From the NCBI GenBank assembly GCA_021772915.1, contig JAJFLB010000026.1:1-64000 (forward strand): DNA of 64,000 bases, in the 5' to 3' direction. This document shows positions 1 through 10,774 of this stretch, in pieces. Origin of the DNA: Gammaproteobacteria bacterium. Its GTDB lineage: Bacteria > Pseudomonadota > Gammaproteobacteria > Xanthomonadales > SZUA-36. The position numbers and the translations under genes were made by a program. Each line of letters opens with the position of its first letter. Positions within the stretch are counted from its first letter, which is position 1. Below the pieces are notes generated by a model. It did no database searches, was not told the DNA's origin, and saw only the letters and a list, made by a program, of their open reading frames with translations.

Positions 1-1
1 G

Positions 2-223
2 TGGAGCAACAGTTATCTACCGGCAGTTGGTCCCACCAAGGAAAACGCACCGATGAACCTCTCGGAAAAGACCGGTGGCATTCTGAACGAGCTGGAAAAG
101 GCACATATCTACATTGAGCAACTGCATACGCGTAACCTGTCGCATGAGCAGCGCATAGCCGACCTGGAGCATCTGGTATCGCGGCTGGTGGCGAACCAGG
201 CAGAGCAGGTCAACATGAACTGA
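2..223 (+). CDS. 3' end of an unidentified protein with a C-terminal coiled coil (partial)
   Basis: Only the last 73 codons are in the window; the frame is open from base 2 to a TGA at 221-223. The final ~45 residues, from about GGILNELEKAHIYIEQLHTR onward, have spaced leucine, isoleucine and valine residues typical of a heptad coiled coil, and end in a Gln/Asn-rich tail. Short C-terminal coiled coils like this occur in trimeric fibre proteins and in many unrelated proteins, so no function is assigned. The reading direction is supported by a strong intrinsic terminator directly after the stop. The opposite-strand frame over the same bases is treated as a shadow. Confidence 0.55.
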   Translation, partial: WSNSYLPAVGPTKENAPMNLSEKTGGILNELEKAHIYIEQLHTRNLSHEQRIADLEHLVSRLVANQAEQVNMN

Positions 224-230
224 TTTCACG

Positions 231-262
231 GGGCCGTCAATCGCTGACGGCCCTTCTTATTC
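231..262 (+). terminator. Intrinsic terminator after the partial gene
   Basis: A 9-bp perfect stem (GGGCCGTCA / TGACGGCCC, 231-239 and 245-253) closes a 5-nt loop and is followed by a T-rich run, TTCTTATT. It lies 7 bases after the upstream stop codon. The rest of the gap up to 380 shows nothing else I can support. Confidence 0.85.
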
Positions 263-380
263 ACACGGTGGAATGGGTGGATTTTTGGTGGCCTTGGCAA
301 GAAATCCAAAGGTCCACTCCTGGTCGGGAGCAGCTTTTCACTGGTGGTGCCTGCAAACTTGGGAAGCCTGCTTTAGGCGC

Positions 381-1673
381 TCACTTGCTAACAAGATACC
401 AGTACACGGGCAAGGATACGGCCACCATTGCTACCGCATACACCGCAGTTTCCCGTTCGACGTAGGCCTGAAATACGGTAATTAGTGTCCATCCGAGCAG
501 GCACACGATCGTAGAGTAGGGGTGGCCCCAGGCACGGTACGGTCGCTCACTTTCCGGTTCACGTTTGCGCAGGATGAGCACGCCGACAATCAATGCCAGG
601 TAAAGGGGTATAAAGAGAAATACGGAGAGCAGCACCAGGAATTCGAATCCACCCAGAAAAATCAGGCCAACAGAAACCAGCCAGGTGAGTAACACGGCGA
701 ACACAGGGTTACCACCCTTGCCAAGCTCTTGGGCACGCTTCGCCGCAAAACCATCCTTTGCAAGTGCTTGAAGTACACGTGGTGCCCCCATATAGGCCAG
801 GTTTTGATGGCTCAATAGAATCAGGATGGCTGCGACGACCACTGCGTTGCCAACTGCGGGTGAAGTGACAAGTTCAAGCGCATGCGCCAGCGCCAGATCA
901 CTCCCCGCAAGCGCGGCTAAGCCAACACTTTTCACCAGTGCGATGTTCAGCAGCATATACAGTGCAATGACGATAACGACGCCCTTGATACATGAGCGTG
1001 CCACGGTACCGGAGCCACCCCTGATTTCGCCGCTAAAGTAAGACGCGTACAGCCATCCATCGTAGGTGAAAATGATAGTCGCGATTACCAGACTCCAGTC
1101 GTGGAGTCCGGATCTCGTGGGTATCACAGCCGTGGCATTGATAACCGGTGCTTCTACAAAAAACAATACCAGCGCCAGGACAACGACGACCAGTCCTATT
1201 GCCGCAGTTGCAAACTCCTGGATAAGGGCACACAAGGCGATTCCACGCAGTTGGAGGGCTGCGAATACCGATGTCACCATGATAGACAGCGGCGTATGCC
1301 AGCTTGCTGTTTCAGGGAAGAGAATCGCCACGAACTCAATGGTTACAACCGCTTTGAGTGCGATGTCGGGAACGAAACTCAGCCAGTCAACCCAGCCAAT
1401 CAGAAATCCAGGGTAGGGTCCGTATGCGCGGCGAATGAGTGAATAGGTGCCACCGGAACGTGGTGTCATGCCAACCAGTTCAGCGGATACAACCGTGCTC
1501 AATAAAACGAACAAGCCACCAATTAGCCAAAGTGAGAGGTAGGAAACAGAGTCAGGAATAACGAGCGCGATTTCACCAGGGCCCCGTAAGATGCCGAGAC
1601 CGATGACACCACCAACAATAACTGCCAGTACAAATTTGCCGGGCAATGCCCGTGTCACACTCTGGTCTGTCAT
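381..1673 (-). CDS. APC-family amino acid permease
   Basis: A 430-residue polytopic inner-membrane protein, about 12 hydrophobic segments, that probably takes up or exchanges amino acids. The first segment has the glycine-rich GVIGLGILRGPGEI stretch typical of APC superfamily TM1, where substrate binds. The C-terminal part carries the RPYRAWGHPY motif usual in LAT-like and related APC members. I chose ATG 1673 (MTDQSVTRALPGKF) because the hydrophobic core begins right after it; an upstream ATG at 1787 would add 38 polar residues and reach the guaB promoter. The gene is monocistronic and divergent from guaB. The substrate cannot be told from sequence alone. Confidence 0.85.
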   Translation of the reverse strand: MTDQSVTRALPGKFVLAVIVGGVIGLGILRGPGEIALVIPDSVSYLSLWLIGGLFVLLSTVVSAELVGMTPRSGGTYSLIRRAYGPYPGFLIGWVDWLSFVPDIALKAVVTIEFVAILFPETASWHTPLSIMVTSVFAALQLRGIALCALIQEFATAAIGLVVVVLALVLFFVEAPVINATAVIPTRSGLHDWSLVIATIIFTYDGWLYASYFSGEIRGGSGTVARSCIKGVVIVIALYMLLNIALVKSVGLAALAGSDLALAHALELVTSPAVGNAVVVAAILILLSHQNLAYMGAPRVLQALAKDGFAAKRAQELGKGGNPVFAVLLTWLVSVGLIFLGGFEFLVLLSVFLFIPLYLALIVGVLILRKREPESERPYRAWGHPYSTIVCLLGWTLITVFQAYVERETAVYAVAMVAVSLPVYWYLVSK

Positions 1674-1790
1674 AGTCGATCGTGCCCTGTCGATGCTGAT
1701 TTGGACTGTGCCTGAAAGTGAACACTCTAACATCACCGACTGCGAAGTCGCTTCTCCCGGTTTTGAAAGGGTGCGAAAGAACCACACACT

Positions 1791-1820
1791 CTGTCAATAA
1801 CATTGCCGGGTGGTTATAAT
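1791..1820 (+). promoter_or_regulatory. Sigma70-type promoter of guaB
   Basis: A perfect -10 TATAAT at 1815-1820 is preceded, with an 18-bp spacer, by a CTGTCA -35-like hexamer at 1791-1796 (4 of 6 matches). It is the only good promoter in the divergent gap and points into guaB. Confidence 0.7.
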
Positions 1821-1828
1821 GACCGGTT

Positions 1829-3336
<1,508 letters not shown>

Positions 3337-3347
3337 ACGGACCTAAT

Positions 3348-4937
3348 ATGCCTCAGGATATTCACCAGCATCGAATATTGATACTGGATTTCGGATCTCA
3401 ATACACGCAACTGATCGCGCGTCGCGTTCGAGAGATTGGTGTGTATTGCGAAATCTGGCCCTGGGATGCCGGGGAAACAGAAATCAACGATTTTGCACCC
3501 AACGGGATCGTCCTGACCGGAGGCCCGGAGTCTGCAAGCAGTGACACCGGTCCGCAGGCCCCGCAAATTGTGTTTGAAATGAAGGTACCGGTGCTGGGCA
3601 TTTGTTACGGCCTGCATATCATGGCCGCTCAACTGGGTGGCAAGGTCGAGCCTTCGAAGACCAAGGAGTTTGGCTACGCGGAAGTCGATTTGCTTCGTCC
3701 TTCGTCCTTGTTTGACGGCATCACCGATCGTCAGGGTGACACCGGCACAGGGCAACTGGATGTATGGATGAGTCACGGTGACAAGGTTGTCGACCTGCCA
3801 CCCGGTTTTGAACGGGTTGCCAGTACAAGCGCCGCCCCCGTGAGCGCCATTGTGGATGAGAAACGTCGCTTTTATGGCGTCCAGTTCCACCCGGAAGTGA
3901 CTCACACCAAAAGTGGACTGCAAATTTTGCAGCGGTTTGTGCTTGATATTTGTGCCTGTGAAGCAAACTGGACACCCGCAAGTATTATTGACGACGCCGT
4001 TGCACAGGTCCGCGGGAATGTCGGTACCGATCATGTGCTGCTGGGTCTTTCAGGTGGTGTGGATTCCAGTGTGGTTGCGAGTCTTCTGCACTCAGCCATC
4101 GGTGATCAGCTGACTTGCATTTTTGTTGATACGGGCTTGTTACGGTTCCGTGAGGGTGACCAGGTGATGGCAACTTTTGCCCGTCACATGGGGGTACGCG
4201 TCATTCGTGTCGATGCCCGCGAGCGGTTTCTCGCGGGTCTCAAAGGTGTAGAAGATCCGGAAGAAAAGCGCAAAGTTATCGGTAAGCTGTTTATTGATAT
4301 TTTTGAAGAACAGGCACTGGCTTGTTCAAAGTCGGCGGGGCCGGTCAAATGGCTGGCGCAAGGCACCATTTATCCCGATGTGATCGAATCTTCCGGCAGT
4401 CGCACGGGCAAGGCGCATGTGATTAAATCTCACCATAATGTAGGTGGCCTGCCGGAAGCCATGAAAATGCGGCTACTTGAACCCTTACGCGAGTTATTCA
4501 AGGATGAAGTCCGGCGTATTGGCATGGCTTTGGGCCTGCCACGTGAGATGGTATATCGCCATCCGTTTCCGGGTCCGGGTCTGGGTGTGCGGGTCCTGGG
4601 TGAAGTGCGGGAGGAATACCTGCAACCACTGGCGCAGGCGGACCACATTTTTATCGAGGAGTTACGCAACCACGATCTTTACGATAGTGTCAGCCAGGCT
4701 TTCGCTGTGTTTCTACCCATAAAATCAGTCGGTGTGGTGGGTGATCAGCGTCGTTATGAATGGGTTATCGCATTGCGTGCAGTTGAGACCATCGACTTTA
4801 TGACAGCGATCTGGGCGCGCTTGCCTCACGAGTTCCTGGAACACGTTTCAAGAAGAATAATTAATGAAATCAGCGGAATATCACGTGTTGTTTATGACAT
4901 TTCTGGAAAACCGCCCGCCACGATTGAATGGGAGTGA
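3348..4937 (+). CDS. guaA: GMP synthase (glutamine-hydrolysing)
   Basis: Converts XMP to GMP with ATP and glutamine. The class I amidotransferase domain occupies about 1-205 with catalytic Cys86 (GICYGLH), His181 and Glu183 (QFHPEV). The ATP-pyrophosphatase domain follows with the P-loop SGGVDS at 235-240, and the C-terminal dimerisation domain ends in the usual KPPATIEWE. At 529 residues it is full length and close to the E. coli enzyme. It is the second gene of the guaBA operon. Confidence 0.98.
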   Translation: MPQDIHQHRILILDFGSQYTQLIARRVREIGVYCEIWPWDAGETEINDFAPNGIVLTGGPESASSDTGPQAPQIVFEMKVPVLGICYGLHIMAAQLGGKVEPSKTKEFGYAEVDLLRPSSLFDGITDRQGDTGTGQLDVWMSHGDKVVDLPPGFERVASTSAAPVSAIVDEKRRFYGVQFHPEVTHTKSGLQILQRFVLDICACEANWTPASIIDDAVAQVRGNVGTDHVLLGLSGGVDSSVVASLLHSAIGDQLTCIFVDTGLLRFREGDQVMATFARHMGVRVIRVDARERFLAGLKGVEDPEEKRKVIGKLFIDIFEEQALACSKSAGPVKWLAQGTIYPDVIESSGSRTGKAHVIKSHHNVGGLPEAMKMRLLEPLRELFKDEVRRIGMALGLPREMVYRHPFPGPGLGVRVLGEVREEYLQPLAQADHIFIEELRNHDLYDSVSQAFAVFLPIKSVGVVGDQRRYEWVIALRAVETIDFMTAIWARLPHEFLEHVSRRIINEISGISRVVYDISGKPPATIEWE

Positions 4938-4981
4938 GTCCTTGAATTACCGACTTCCATTGCGAACTAACGAGACATGAA

Positions 4982-5485
4982 GTGAAATCTGAAGCAGGTC
5001 GTGTCTCGCACAAACAGGACGAGGTCTGGATGGCGGAGGCGCTGGAGTTGGCAAGACGTGCCGGTGAGGAGGATGAGGTGCCAGTGGGGGCGGTCGTCGT
5101 CCAGGAAGCTGAGATAATCGGACAGGGTTGGAACCGCAACATCGGCACCCATGACCCATCCGCACATGCTGAGATCATGGCAATGCGCGAAGCTGGCTTG
5201 TCATTGGGTAATCACCGGCTGACAGGATGCACTTTATACGTGACCCTGGAGCCTTGCGTGATGTGCGCCGGCGCTGTGACACATGCGCGACTGGAGCGTA
5301 TCGTGTATGGTGCCATGGACCCGAAAACGGGGGCGGCTGGAGGTCGATTTGACCTTTTGGGTGATCCCGCGCACAACCACATACCACTTATTTACGGCGG
5401 GTGCAGGGCGGAGGAAAGTTCTGCTCTGTTAAAGCGCTTTTTCGGACAGCGCCGACTACGGGGCGCTGCAATCAGTGGCAAGTGA
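4982..5485 (+). CDS. tadA: tRNA-specific adenosine deaminase
   Basis: Deaminates A34 to inosine in tRNA-Arg(ACG), which lets that tRNA read CGU, CGC and CGA. The 167-residue protein has the zinc cytidine-deaminase-like fold signatures: His62-Ala-Glu64, with Glu64 as proton shuttle, and Pro91-Cys92-Val-Met-Cys95 as zinc ligands. The start is a GTG at 4982; no in-frame ATG lies close to it and the conserved core begins around residue 15. It sits 44 bases after guaA on the same strand, an arrangement common in gammaproteobacteria. Confidence 0.95.
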   Translation: MKSEAGRVSHKQDEVWMAEALELARRAGEEDEVPVGAVVVQEAEIIGQGWNRNIGTHDPSAHAEIMAMREAGLSLGNHRLTGCTLYVTLEPCVMCAGAVTHARLERIVYGAMDPKTGAAGGRFDLLGDPAHNHIPLIYGGCRAEESSALLKRFFGQRRLRGAAISGK

Positions 5486-5570
5486 TACAATGCGCGGCCA
5501 GTGCCCATTTCAAGCCTAGGGTATGACTCGCTGGCAGCATTAACTAATTGAATATAAAAGAGATAAATGT

Positions 5571-5777
5571 ATGAGAATTTTCACTACAGTGGCGTTGTTG
5601 TTGCTTATTGTTACTGATGTCCAAGCCTATCTGGATCCAGGTACGGGCAGTATGTTGTTGCAGGTTATCCTTGGCGGCATCGCCGCAGTGGGTGTGGCGC
5701 TCAAGTTGTACTGGCATAGGCTTAAAGCCGCGTTTGGGGCAGGGAAAAAGCGGCAAATCGAAGACGAATCGGATTAA
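5571..5777 (+). CDS. Small membrane protein of the LDPGTGSMLLQ type
   Basis: A 68-residue protein: an N-terminal hydrophobic segment that could be a signal peptide or anchor (1-19), then the conserved-looking YLDPGTGSMLLQ stretch (20-31), a second hydrophobic helix (about 32-46) and a basic then acidic tail. I recall short proteins with this PGTGS motif near exopolysaccharide and sulfatase genes, but no biochemical role. It lies 7 bases before a methyltransferase gene and starts the accessory glycan region, so it likely works with the modification enzymes at the membrane. ATG 5571 is the only sensible start. Confidence 0.75.
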   Translation: MRIFTTVALLLLIVTDVQAYLDPGTGSMLLQVILGGIAAVGVALKLYWHRLKAAFGAGKKRQIEDESD

Positions 5778-5784
5778 AGAACCG

Positions 5785-7203
5785 ATGGGCAATAGCGCCG
5801 GGATACTCAATGCGGGGTCTTTCCGCGACCGTGACGGGCGTGTGTATCACTTCCAGGGCCGTGTTTTCAGGGGTTTGAGTGAATCTGCGTTGGAAAACTA
5901 CCGGCAATTGCAGGGTAAGAAGTTTTACAAGAAGCTGGCAAATTCCGGAAAAGTGATAGCAACTCGTGAACTTCCTCAGGGTGAGAACCCACTACCGGAA
6001 GAGCTCAAAAATCAATGGGCGGGTTTTCTTGAGCACGATGTCGTGCCAGTTATCAGTTATGCCTACGAATGGACCTTCAGTATGCTCAAGGCCGCGGCCG
6101 AGTTGCAGTTGCACTTGGTGGAACGTGCGGTCAGCAGTGGCTTTACGCTTAAAGATGCAACCCCATATAACGTCCAGTTTGTTGGTCGTCAACCGGTGTT
6201 TATAGATATACCTTCATTTGCGCCGCTACAACAGGGTGAGCCGTGGTCCGGTTACCGACAGTTTTGTGAAATGTTTTTGTTTCCCTTGTTGCTCCAGGCC
6301 TACAAGGGGTGTAATTTTCAGCCATTCATGCGGGCTGCCATTGACGGTGTGGATGTACAGACCGCGGCCAGCTTGTTTAGTTTTCGTGATCGTTTCCGCA
6401 AGGGTGTACTAAGCCACGTGTGGTTGCAGTCCAAACTGGACCGACGCTATGGCGGAACTTCTGAGAATGTTCGGTCCGACCTGAAATCTGCGGGCTTCAA
6501 TCGTGAACTGATTCTGGTGAATATACGCAAACTGCAAAGACTGGTAAAGCGACTTGAATGGAAAGCGGTTGGCTCGGAGTGGGGTGATTATACCGAGTTT
6601 CACAATTACTCTGATGACGATCACGTGCAAAAGGAAGAGTTTATCCGCAGCGCCATTGAGACAGAAAAACCGACAACTGTTTGGGACATTGGCTGCAATA
6701 CAGGTCAGTTTTCACGCATTGCAGCATCCGGTTGCCAGCAGGTGGTGGCAACGGATATCGATCACGTCGCGGTCGAGCGTTTATTTTTGGACAAAAGCAC
6801 ACCGGATAACATCCTGCCGTTGGTACAGAATGTTGCAGATCCCTCACCCAATTGGGGTTGGCGCAACCGTGAGCGCAGCGATCTGCAAAGCCGCAGCGAG
6901 CCCGGGCTCGTACTTTGTCTGGCACTGATACATCACGTTGTCATCACCGCAAATATCCCATTGGCGGAATTTATTGACTGGTTGGCCGGGCTGACGGATA
7001 AGCTGGTGATTGAATACGTGTCTCGTAAGGATGACAAGGTACAGGCCCTGTTGCGAAACAAGGAGGACAAGTACCAGGATTACAGCCGCGAGTCTTTGGA
7101 AGCAAACCTCAAACGACATTTTGAAATTCGCATGCAACAGGATGTGAATAATGGTGACCGCACATTGTTTCTGTGTAACAAAGCTGGAGCCACAGTCGTC
7201 TGA
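5785..7203 (+). CDS. NoeA-like class I SAM-dependent methyltransferase
   Basis: A 472-residue protein with an N-terminal ~270-residue region and a C-terminal Rossmann methyltransferase domain. The SAM-binding motif I is visible as VWDIGCNTGQFS at about 298-309, followed by VVATDID, where the acidic residue would bind the SAM ribose. The N-terminal half has FIDIPSFAPL and GYRQFCEMFLFPLLLQAY, a pattern I associate with nodulation protein NoeA and its relatives. The frame stays open upstream to 5608, but that stretch overlaps the small membrane gene, so ATG 5785 was chosen; its ribosome site is weak, which suggests coupling to the upstream gene. The substrate is unknown; a sugar or lipid-linked glycan is likely from context. 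Confidence 0.8.
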   Translation: MGNSAGILNAGSFRDRDGRVYHFQGRVFRGLSESALENYRQLQGKKFYKKLANSGKVIATRELPQGENPLPEELKNQWAGFLEHDVVPVISYAYEWTFSMLKAAAELQLHLVERAVSSGFTLKDATPYNVQFVGRQPVFIDIPSFAPLQQGEPWSGYRQFCEMFLFPLLLQAYKGCNFQPFMRAAIDGVDVQTAASLFSFRDRFRKGVLSHVWLQSKLDRRYGGTSENVRSDLKSAGFNRELILVNIRKLQRLVKRLEWKAVGSEWGDYTEFHNYSDDDHVQKEEFIRSAIETEKPTTVWDIGCNTGQFSRIAASGCQQVVATDIDHVAVERLFLDKSTPDNILPLVQNVADPSPNWGWRNRERSDLQSRSEPGLVLCLALIHHVVITANIPLAEFIDWLAGLTDKLVIEYVSRKDDKVQALLRNKEDKYQDYSRESLEANLKRHFEIRMQQDVNNGDRTLFLCNKAGATVV

Positions 7204-7243
7204 GCCTGACTGGTCTTGTCAGTCCAATTACCTGGCATAAAAG

Positions 7244-9076
7244 CTATTTGTCACTTGCCGGAGGGTAGGTCTTGCCGGTTTTAATCCACGATGTATCCAG
7301 CCAGCTGAAGCCCTCAACTATGAACTCAGTCATAGTGCTTCTGAAGGGTTCGGAATAAGCGGGGTTTTGAGCAAAAGTACTGTAATGAACCAACCGTTTT
7401 CGGGTTTCGTTTTCCGGCACATTAAACATTGACTTACCCGGAAAAGAACTGGCTTCAAAACCCAACTCAGTAACTACTGTCCGGGGTATATCACTGAGTG
7501 CAATCGGGGCATCATTGGTTCGCATGGTTCCCTGTGCGCCGATGCGTTTGATAAGCACCAGCGGCAGGGCTGTGCCTATTCGCTCAGGCAACAAATTTCT
7601 GGCAATCGAGCCGCTTTCGCCATGCAGTTGGGTTAGATAGTCTGGTATTTTTACCTCTGCAACCTTGGTCCACATGCCATGATCGGCGGTAACGATAATC
7701 AGGGCATTATCAAAAATCCCCAGCTCTCGGAAAGAACCCAATATCAAGTCAACCAGGCCGACGACACCAACTGACAAGTCCTTAAGTGAGGTTCGGCTTC
7801 TTTCTGGTTCCACATACTGAAAATCGTGGGTCATCCGGATCGGCAAATGTGTCCCCAACATGTGGAAGTACTTGAACACCGGTTGCTCATAGCCAACTTT
7901 TGAATAGTTGATGAAATGGTTGGCAACTCGCAGGTTGCTCAATTTCGCCAAAGCATCCTCGGTAAAATGTGTCTTGGCTGGCCGCTTTGACAAATCAATG
8001 TAGCCAGCGGTTTCGCCGTCTGCAGCCTTGTTGGCATTGCCTGCAGTGTTCGTAATTGACGAGTTTTGAGAGAACTGGTATGACAAAAACCAGAGTTGAT
8101 TGTTATACACCAGTTTTTTTAGAAAATGAGGAATGTACCGAAACAAAGCGACATCCAGATTGTAGAGAATGTCACTTGACGCTTGCACATAGTCAGTGCT
8201 GGGACTGGCATTGGTAATGACAGCGGGGTTAATATACAGACCGGGTTTGGATTCATAAACTTCGGATTTATAGCCGTTGTCGTTGAAGAATTTTGGCAGC
8301 GAAGACTTGCTCAGATAGGCATCACGCAAATAGTCCCACATGGGTTTTGAATTATCAAAATAAGTTGCTGTCAGGATGTTGGGGATGGAAGGGTACGACT
8401 GACGGAAACCGCTGACTGCGTTGCGAAAGTAAACAAAACCATCAAAAACATCTTTTAAAGCCGGGTCATCGTCAATGATTTCCTGAAATACATCCGTCTG
8501 AAAGGCGTCTACAACTATCAATATGACGTTTTGTTGACTGGAAAAGGTGTATTTCCCGCGTTCATCAACTCTATACCTGTCCACCGGTGGCTGATTGGAT
8601 AATCCAGAATAAATGCTTACACACTGGATGAGTATCAGGAAAACACTGCTAATGTTGACCAGGTTGTGGGTCATCCAGCTGGAGTACCGGACTGCAAGCC
8701 CAAGTCCCAAAAGCCACAATGCACCATCCAGCAGACCCAGGTACCACATACCAACCCAGTCTATATCACGTCCATCCAGTGCTCCGTAATCCCAAACCAG
8801 CAAATTCCCCTGCAGCCATAACAACAGGCTGAGCATGAACAAAACACTGAGTACCACCCTACGGGCGTTTCCTCGCAGCAGGGTCAGCAACAAAGTCAAT
8901 CCAGCCACACAGATCAAGGATATCGGCAGTAGTTGTTTGAACAAATCTGCGCTGGTGAAAACAAATTCAAACTGATTGGTGATATGTACATGTAGCGGGG
9001 CGACGATTACGACGGTGAAGCAAAACAGAAGCGCCACCAGAAAAGCCTGAGTTGTATTTCTTGTTCTATGATTCAT
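7244..9076 (-). CDS. Membrane-bound sulfatase/LTA-synthase-like phosphotransferase or hydrolase
   Basis: A 610-residue protein with about five N-terminal membrane helices (residues ~10-160) and a periplasmic alkaline-phosphatase-fold domain. Metal-binding signatures are NVILIVVDAFQTD (Asp about 190) and IIVTADHGMW (about residue 465), with HMLGTHLP between them. The nucleophile is probably in RQSYPSIPNILTATY, where a Ser or Thr replaces the sulfatase Cys/Ser-X-Pro-X-Arg motif, so this is more like LTA synthase/YejM-type enzymes than a true sulfatase. ATG 9076 overlaps the 3' end of the AlgJ-like gene by 11 bases, showing an operon. It may transfer or remove a phospho- or sulfo-group on a surface glycan. 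Confidence 0.8.
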   Translation of the reverse strand: MNHRTRNTTQAFLVALLFCFTVVIVAPLHVHITNQFEFVFTSADLFKQLLPISLICVAGLTLLLTLLRGNARRVVLSVLFMLSLLLWLQGNLLVWDYGALDGRDIDWVGMWYLGLLDGALWLLGLGLAVRYSSWMTHNLVNISSVFLILIQCVSIYSGLSNQPPVDRYRVDERGKYTFSSQQNVILIVVDAFQTDVFQEIIDDDPALKDVFDGFVYFRNAVSGFRQSYPSIPNILTATYFDNSKPMWDYLRDAYLSKSSLPKFFNDNGYKSEVYESKPGLYINPAVITNASPSTDYVQASSDILYNLDVALFRYIPHFLKKLVYNNQLWFLSYQFSQNSSITNTAGNANKAADGETAGYIDLSKRPAKTHFTEDALAKLSNLRVANHFINYSKVGYEQPVFKYFHMLGTHLPIRMTHDFQYVEPERSRTSLKDLSVGVVGLVDLILGSFRELGIFDNALIIVTADHGMWTKVAEVKIPDYLTQLHGESGSIARNLLPERIGTALPLVLIKRIGAQGTMRTNDAPIALSDIPRTVVTELGFEASSFPGKSMFNVPENETRKRLVHYSTFAQNPAYSEPFRSTMTEFIVEGFSWLDTSWIKTGKTYPPASDK

Positions 9077-10772
9077 CGTTGTCACCGGTTCGTTCAAATT
9101 CGATTGACATAAATGCAAGTGAGACTACTCGCAAATCAGTGCCGATTCCCAGTGATTGTGGGGTCTTGGCATCAGGCAACGCAAACTTGATGTCAGTTTT
9201 TCCTGAAGGGTTAAACAACCCTCCAGGGATCACCAATTCAATGGTATGAAAATTATTGAATGACACTAACCATTCACCCACATTTTCCGGGCCCACAAAA
9301 ACACGCACCTGTTGGTGATCCAGTTTGCCGGGGCTGACCAGTGGCTTGATCTTCACACGCATTGTGACGGGACCATTGATTTCAGAAAAATCGACAGCCA
9401 AACTGGCGTTTGCCCCCTGTGTCCAGGTTACAAGGGGGGTAGCCGGAGTGGTCCAACCTCCGTTTTGGTATGGCCGGGAGTTACCCTGATTACCAAACGT
9501 GATTTTCTCACCCCACTGGTAAATACCAGCTTGGTTTCGGATCTGGACGGGGTTAGACACGGCCCGCTGCGATGAAGCGAGCGGGTTAATATTGGCGGGT
9601 TGTGCTCGCAACAGGTCATCAACGGGCGGATAGATAAGAATCCGCTCAACAAATTGATAAATTACCAGGTCTGGATCGTAGCGTTCTACATCTGCAGGAT
9701 CGAAGCCCATTACGTCTGTCGGTGCGGCGTAAATCACTTCATCGAAACTGTGGATCAGATAGGGAACCATCGCATTGGCGTACGAATCCCTGTAAAGCAG
9801 TACACGGGATCGATCACGCGGCTCCGATCGTCTGTAGCTACGATGCTCCTTGGGTGGTGGTGCGGAATAGATATAGTCGAATGATTGTCCATCAGACGGT
9901 CTTGTTGCCTTTATGTCAGCACTCATGTTTGGATTACAGGTGAAACTATAAGGCTCTTGAAACTCTCCAGAGAGATTCAAGAGGTTGTGCACAATATCGG
10001 TGTTGTGTGGTTTTTCTAGCCGGTTAAAATTGATTTCAGACTCATCCAATATCCGGCCACCCTGATAGCCCACTTCCCTGATCTTCGCCATTAAAGCAAG
10101 GTAGCCAAACCAGGCGCCCCGACAGTTCCAGTGAGAGTCTGTTTTGTAATAAACCGCTTCACCGTTTTGCTTGGCTGTTTCGAGTGCAAGCAGGGAATCC
10201 ACGGCATGAAACCCTGCGTTTCGGGCTGCTTTACGAAATTGCCTGAAACGACTCGGACCTACGATTTTGACGGAATCCGGCAGGAACTCCGGATACAGTG
10301 AATTCTTGTCAGGCACAGGAAATACGACAAGTAATTTCTGCCGGGAATCAAGGTACCGGTGTCGAAGTTCAAAACTCTCAACCAAGTTTTCAAGTTGCCT
10401 GTCACTAAACGGGTGAGCACCCCGGTTCGTTTCACCCAGCCATGTTTCTTCGAGGAACAGCCAGCCGTCTTTACCCACACGGACCCTGCTGATGGGCGAA
10501 ACACCGGCTTTCATGTGTATCAAGTTGTACATACGCACCAACTTGGCCCGGAACCCAAAGTGATCGGCGACAAAACTCTCGAAGCGGGTTGGCCAAGCAA
10601 CTAGACTTTCTGCATCAGTGGGGATATCGGGTAGTGCAGCCAGGCTACGGTTCTCAGCTGCGGAAAGGGTTTCACCGTCAAACTGAAGTAACATCAAGCC
10701 TGGCAGTAAACACATCGTGCCGAGCAAGATGAGCAGCAAAATGGATGGGATATTTCTGGTAGATTTCTGCAT
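9066..10772 (-). CDS. AlgJ/AlgX-like SGNH protein with a C-terminal beta-sandwich domain
   Basis: A 568-residue periplasmic protein held by an N-terminal hydrophobic helix (about 8-30). The AlgX/AlgJ-type SGNH domain (about 40-370) shows the Asp212-Ser-His214 pair in KTDSHWN and the nucleophile serine Ser330 in YRDSYANAM. Such proteins move acetyl groups onto polysaccharides. Residues ~420-560 form an extra region containing GWTTPATPLVTWTQG and a late PQSLGIGTDLRVVSLAF segment, which looks like a beta-sandwich carbohydrate-binding-type module absent from AlgJ itself. ATG 10772 lies 2 bases past the MBOAT stop codon, so the two are co-transcribed. Confidence 0.85.
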   Translation of the reverse strand: MQKSTRNIPSILLLILLGTMCLLPGLMLLQFDGETLSAAENRSLAALPDIPTDAESLVAWPTRFESFVADHFGFRAKLVRMYNLIHMKAGVSPISRVRVGKDGWLFLEETWLGETNRGAHPFSDRQLENLVESFELRHRYLDSRQKLLVVFPVPDKNSLYPEFLPDSVKIVGPSRFRQFRKAARNAGFHAVDSLLALETAKQNGEAVYYKTDSHWNCRGAWFGYLALMAKIREVGYQGGRILDESEINFNRLEKPHNTDIVHNLLNLSGEFQEPYSFTCNPNMSADIKATRPSDGQSFDYIYSAPPPKEHRSYRRSEPRDRSRVLLYRDSYANAMVPYLIHSFDEVIYAAPTDVMGFDPADVERYDPDLVIYQFVERILIYPPVDDLLRAQPANINPLASSQRAVSNPVQIRNQAGIYQWGEKITFGNQGNSRPYQNGGWTTPATPLVTWTQGANASLAVDFSEINGPVTMRVKIKPLVSPGKLDHQQVRVFVGPENVGEWLVSFNNFHTIELVIPGGLFNPSGKTDIKFALPDAKTPQSLGIGTDLRVVSLAFMSIEFERTGDNDES

Positions 10773-10774
10773 GA

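Noticed and set aside
5608-5784. N-terminal extension of the NoeA-like methyltransferase
   Set aside because: It overlaps the small PGTGS gene in another frame and is Cys/Trp/Arg-rich without conserved features.
7204-7243. Terminator between the convergent methyltransferase and sulfatase-like genes
   Set aside because: GACTG/CAGTC can pair, but the stem is only 5 bp and no T-run follows on either strand.
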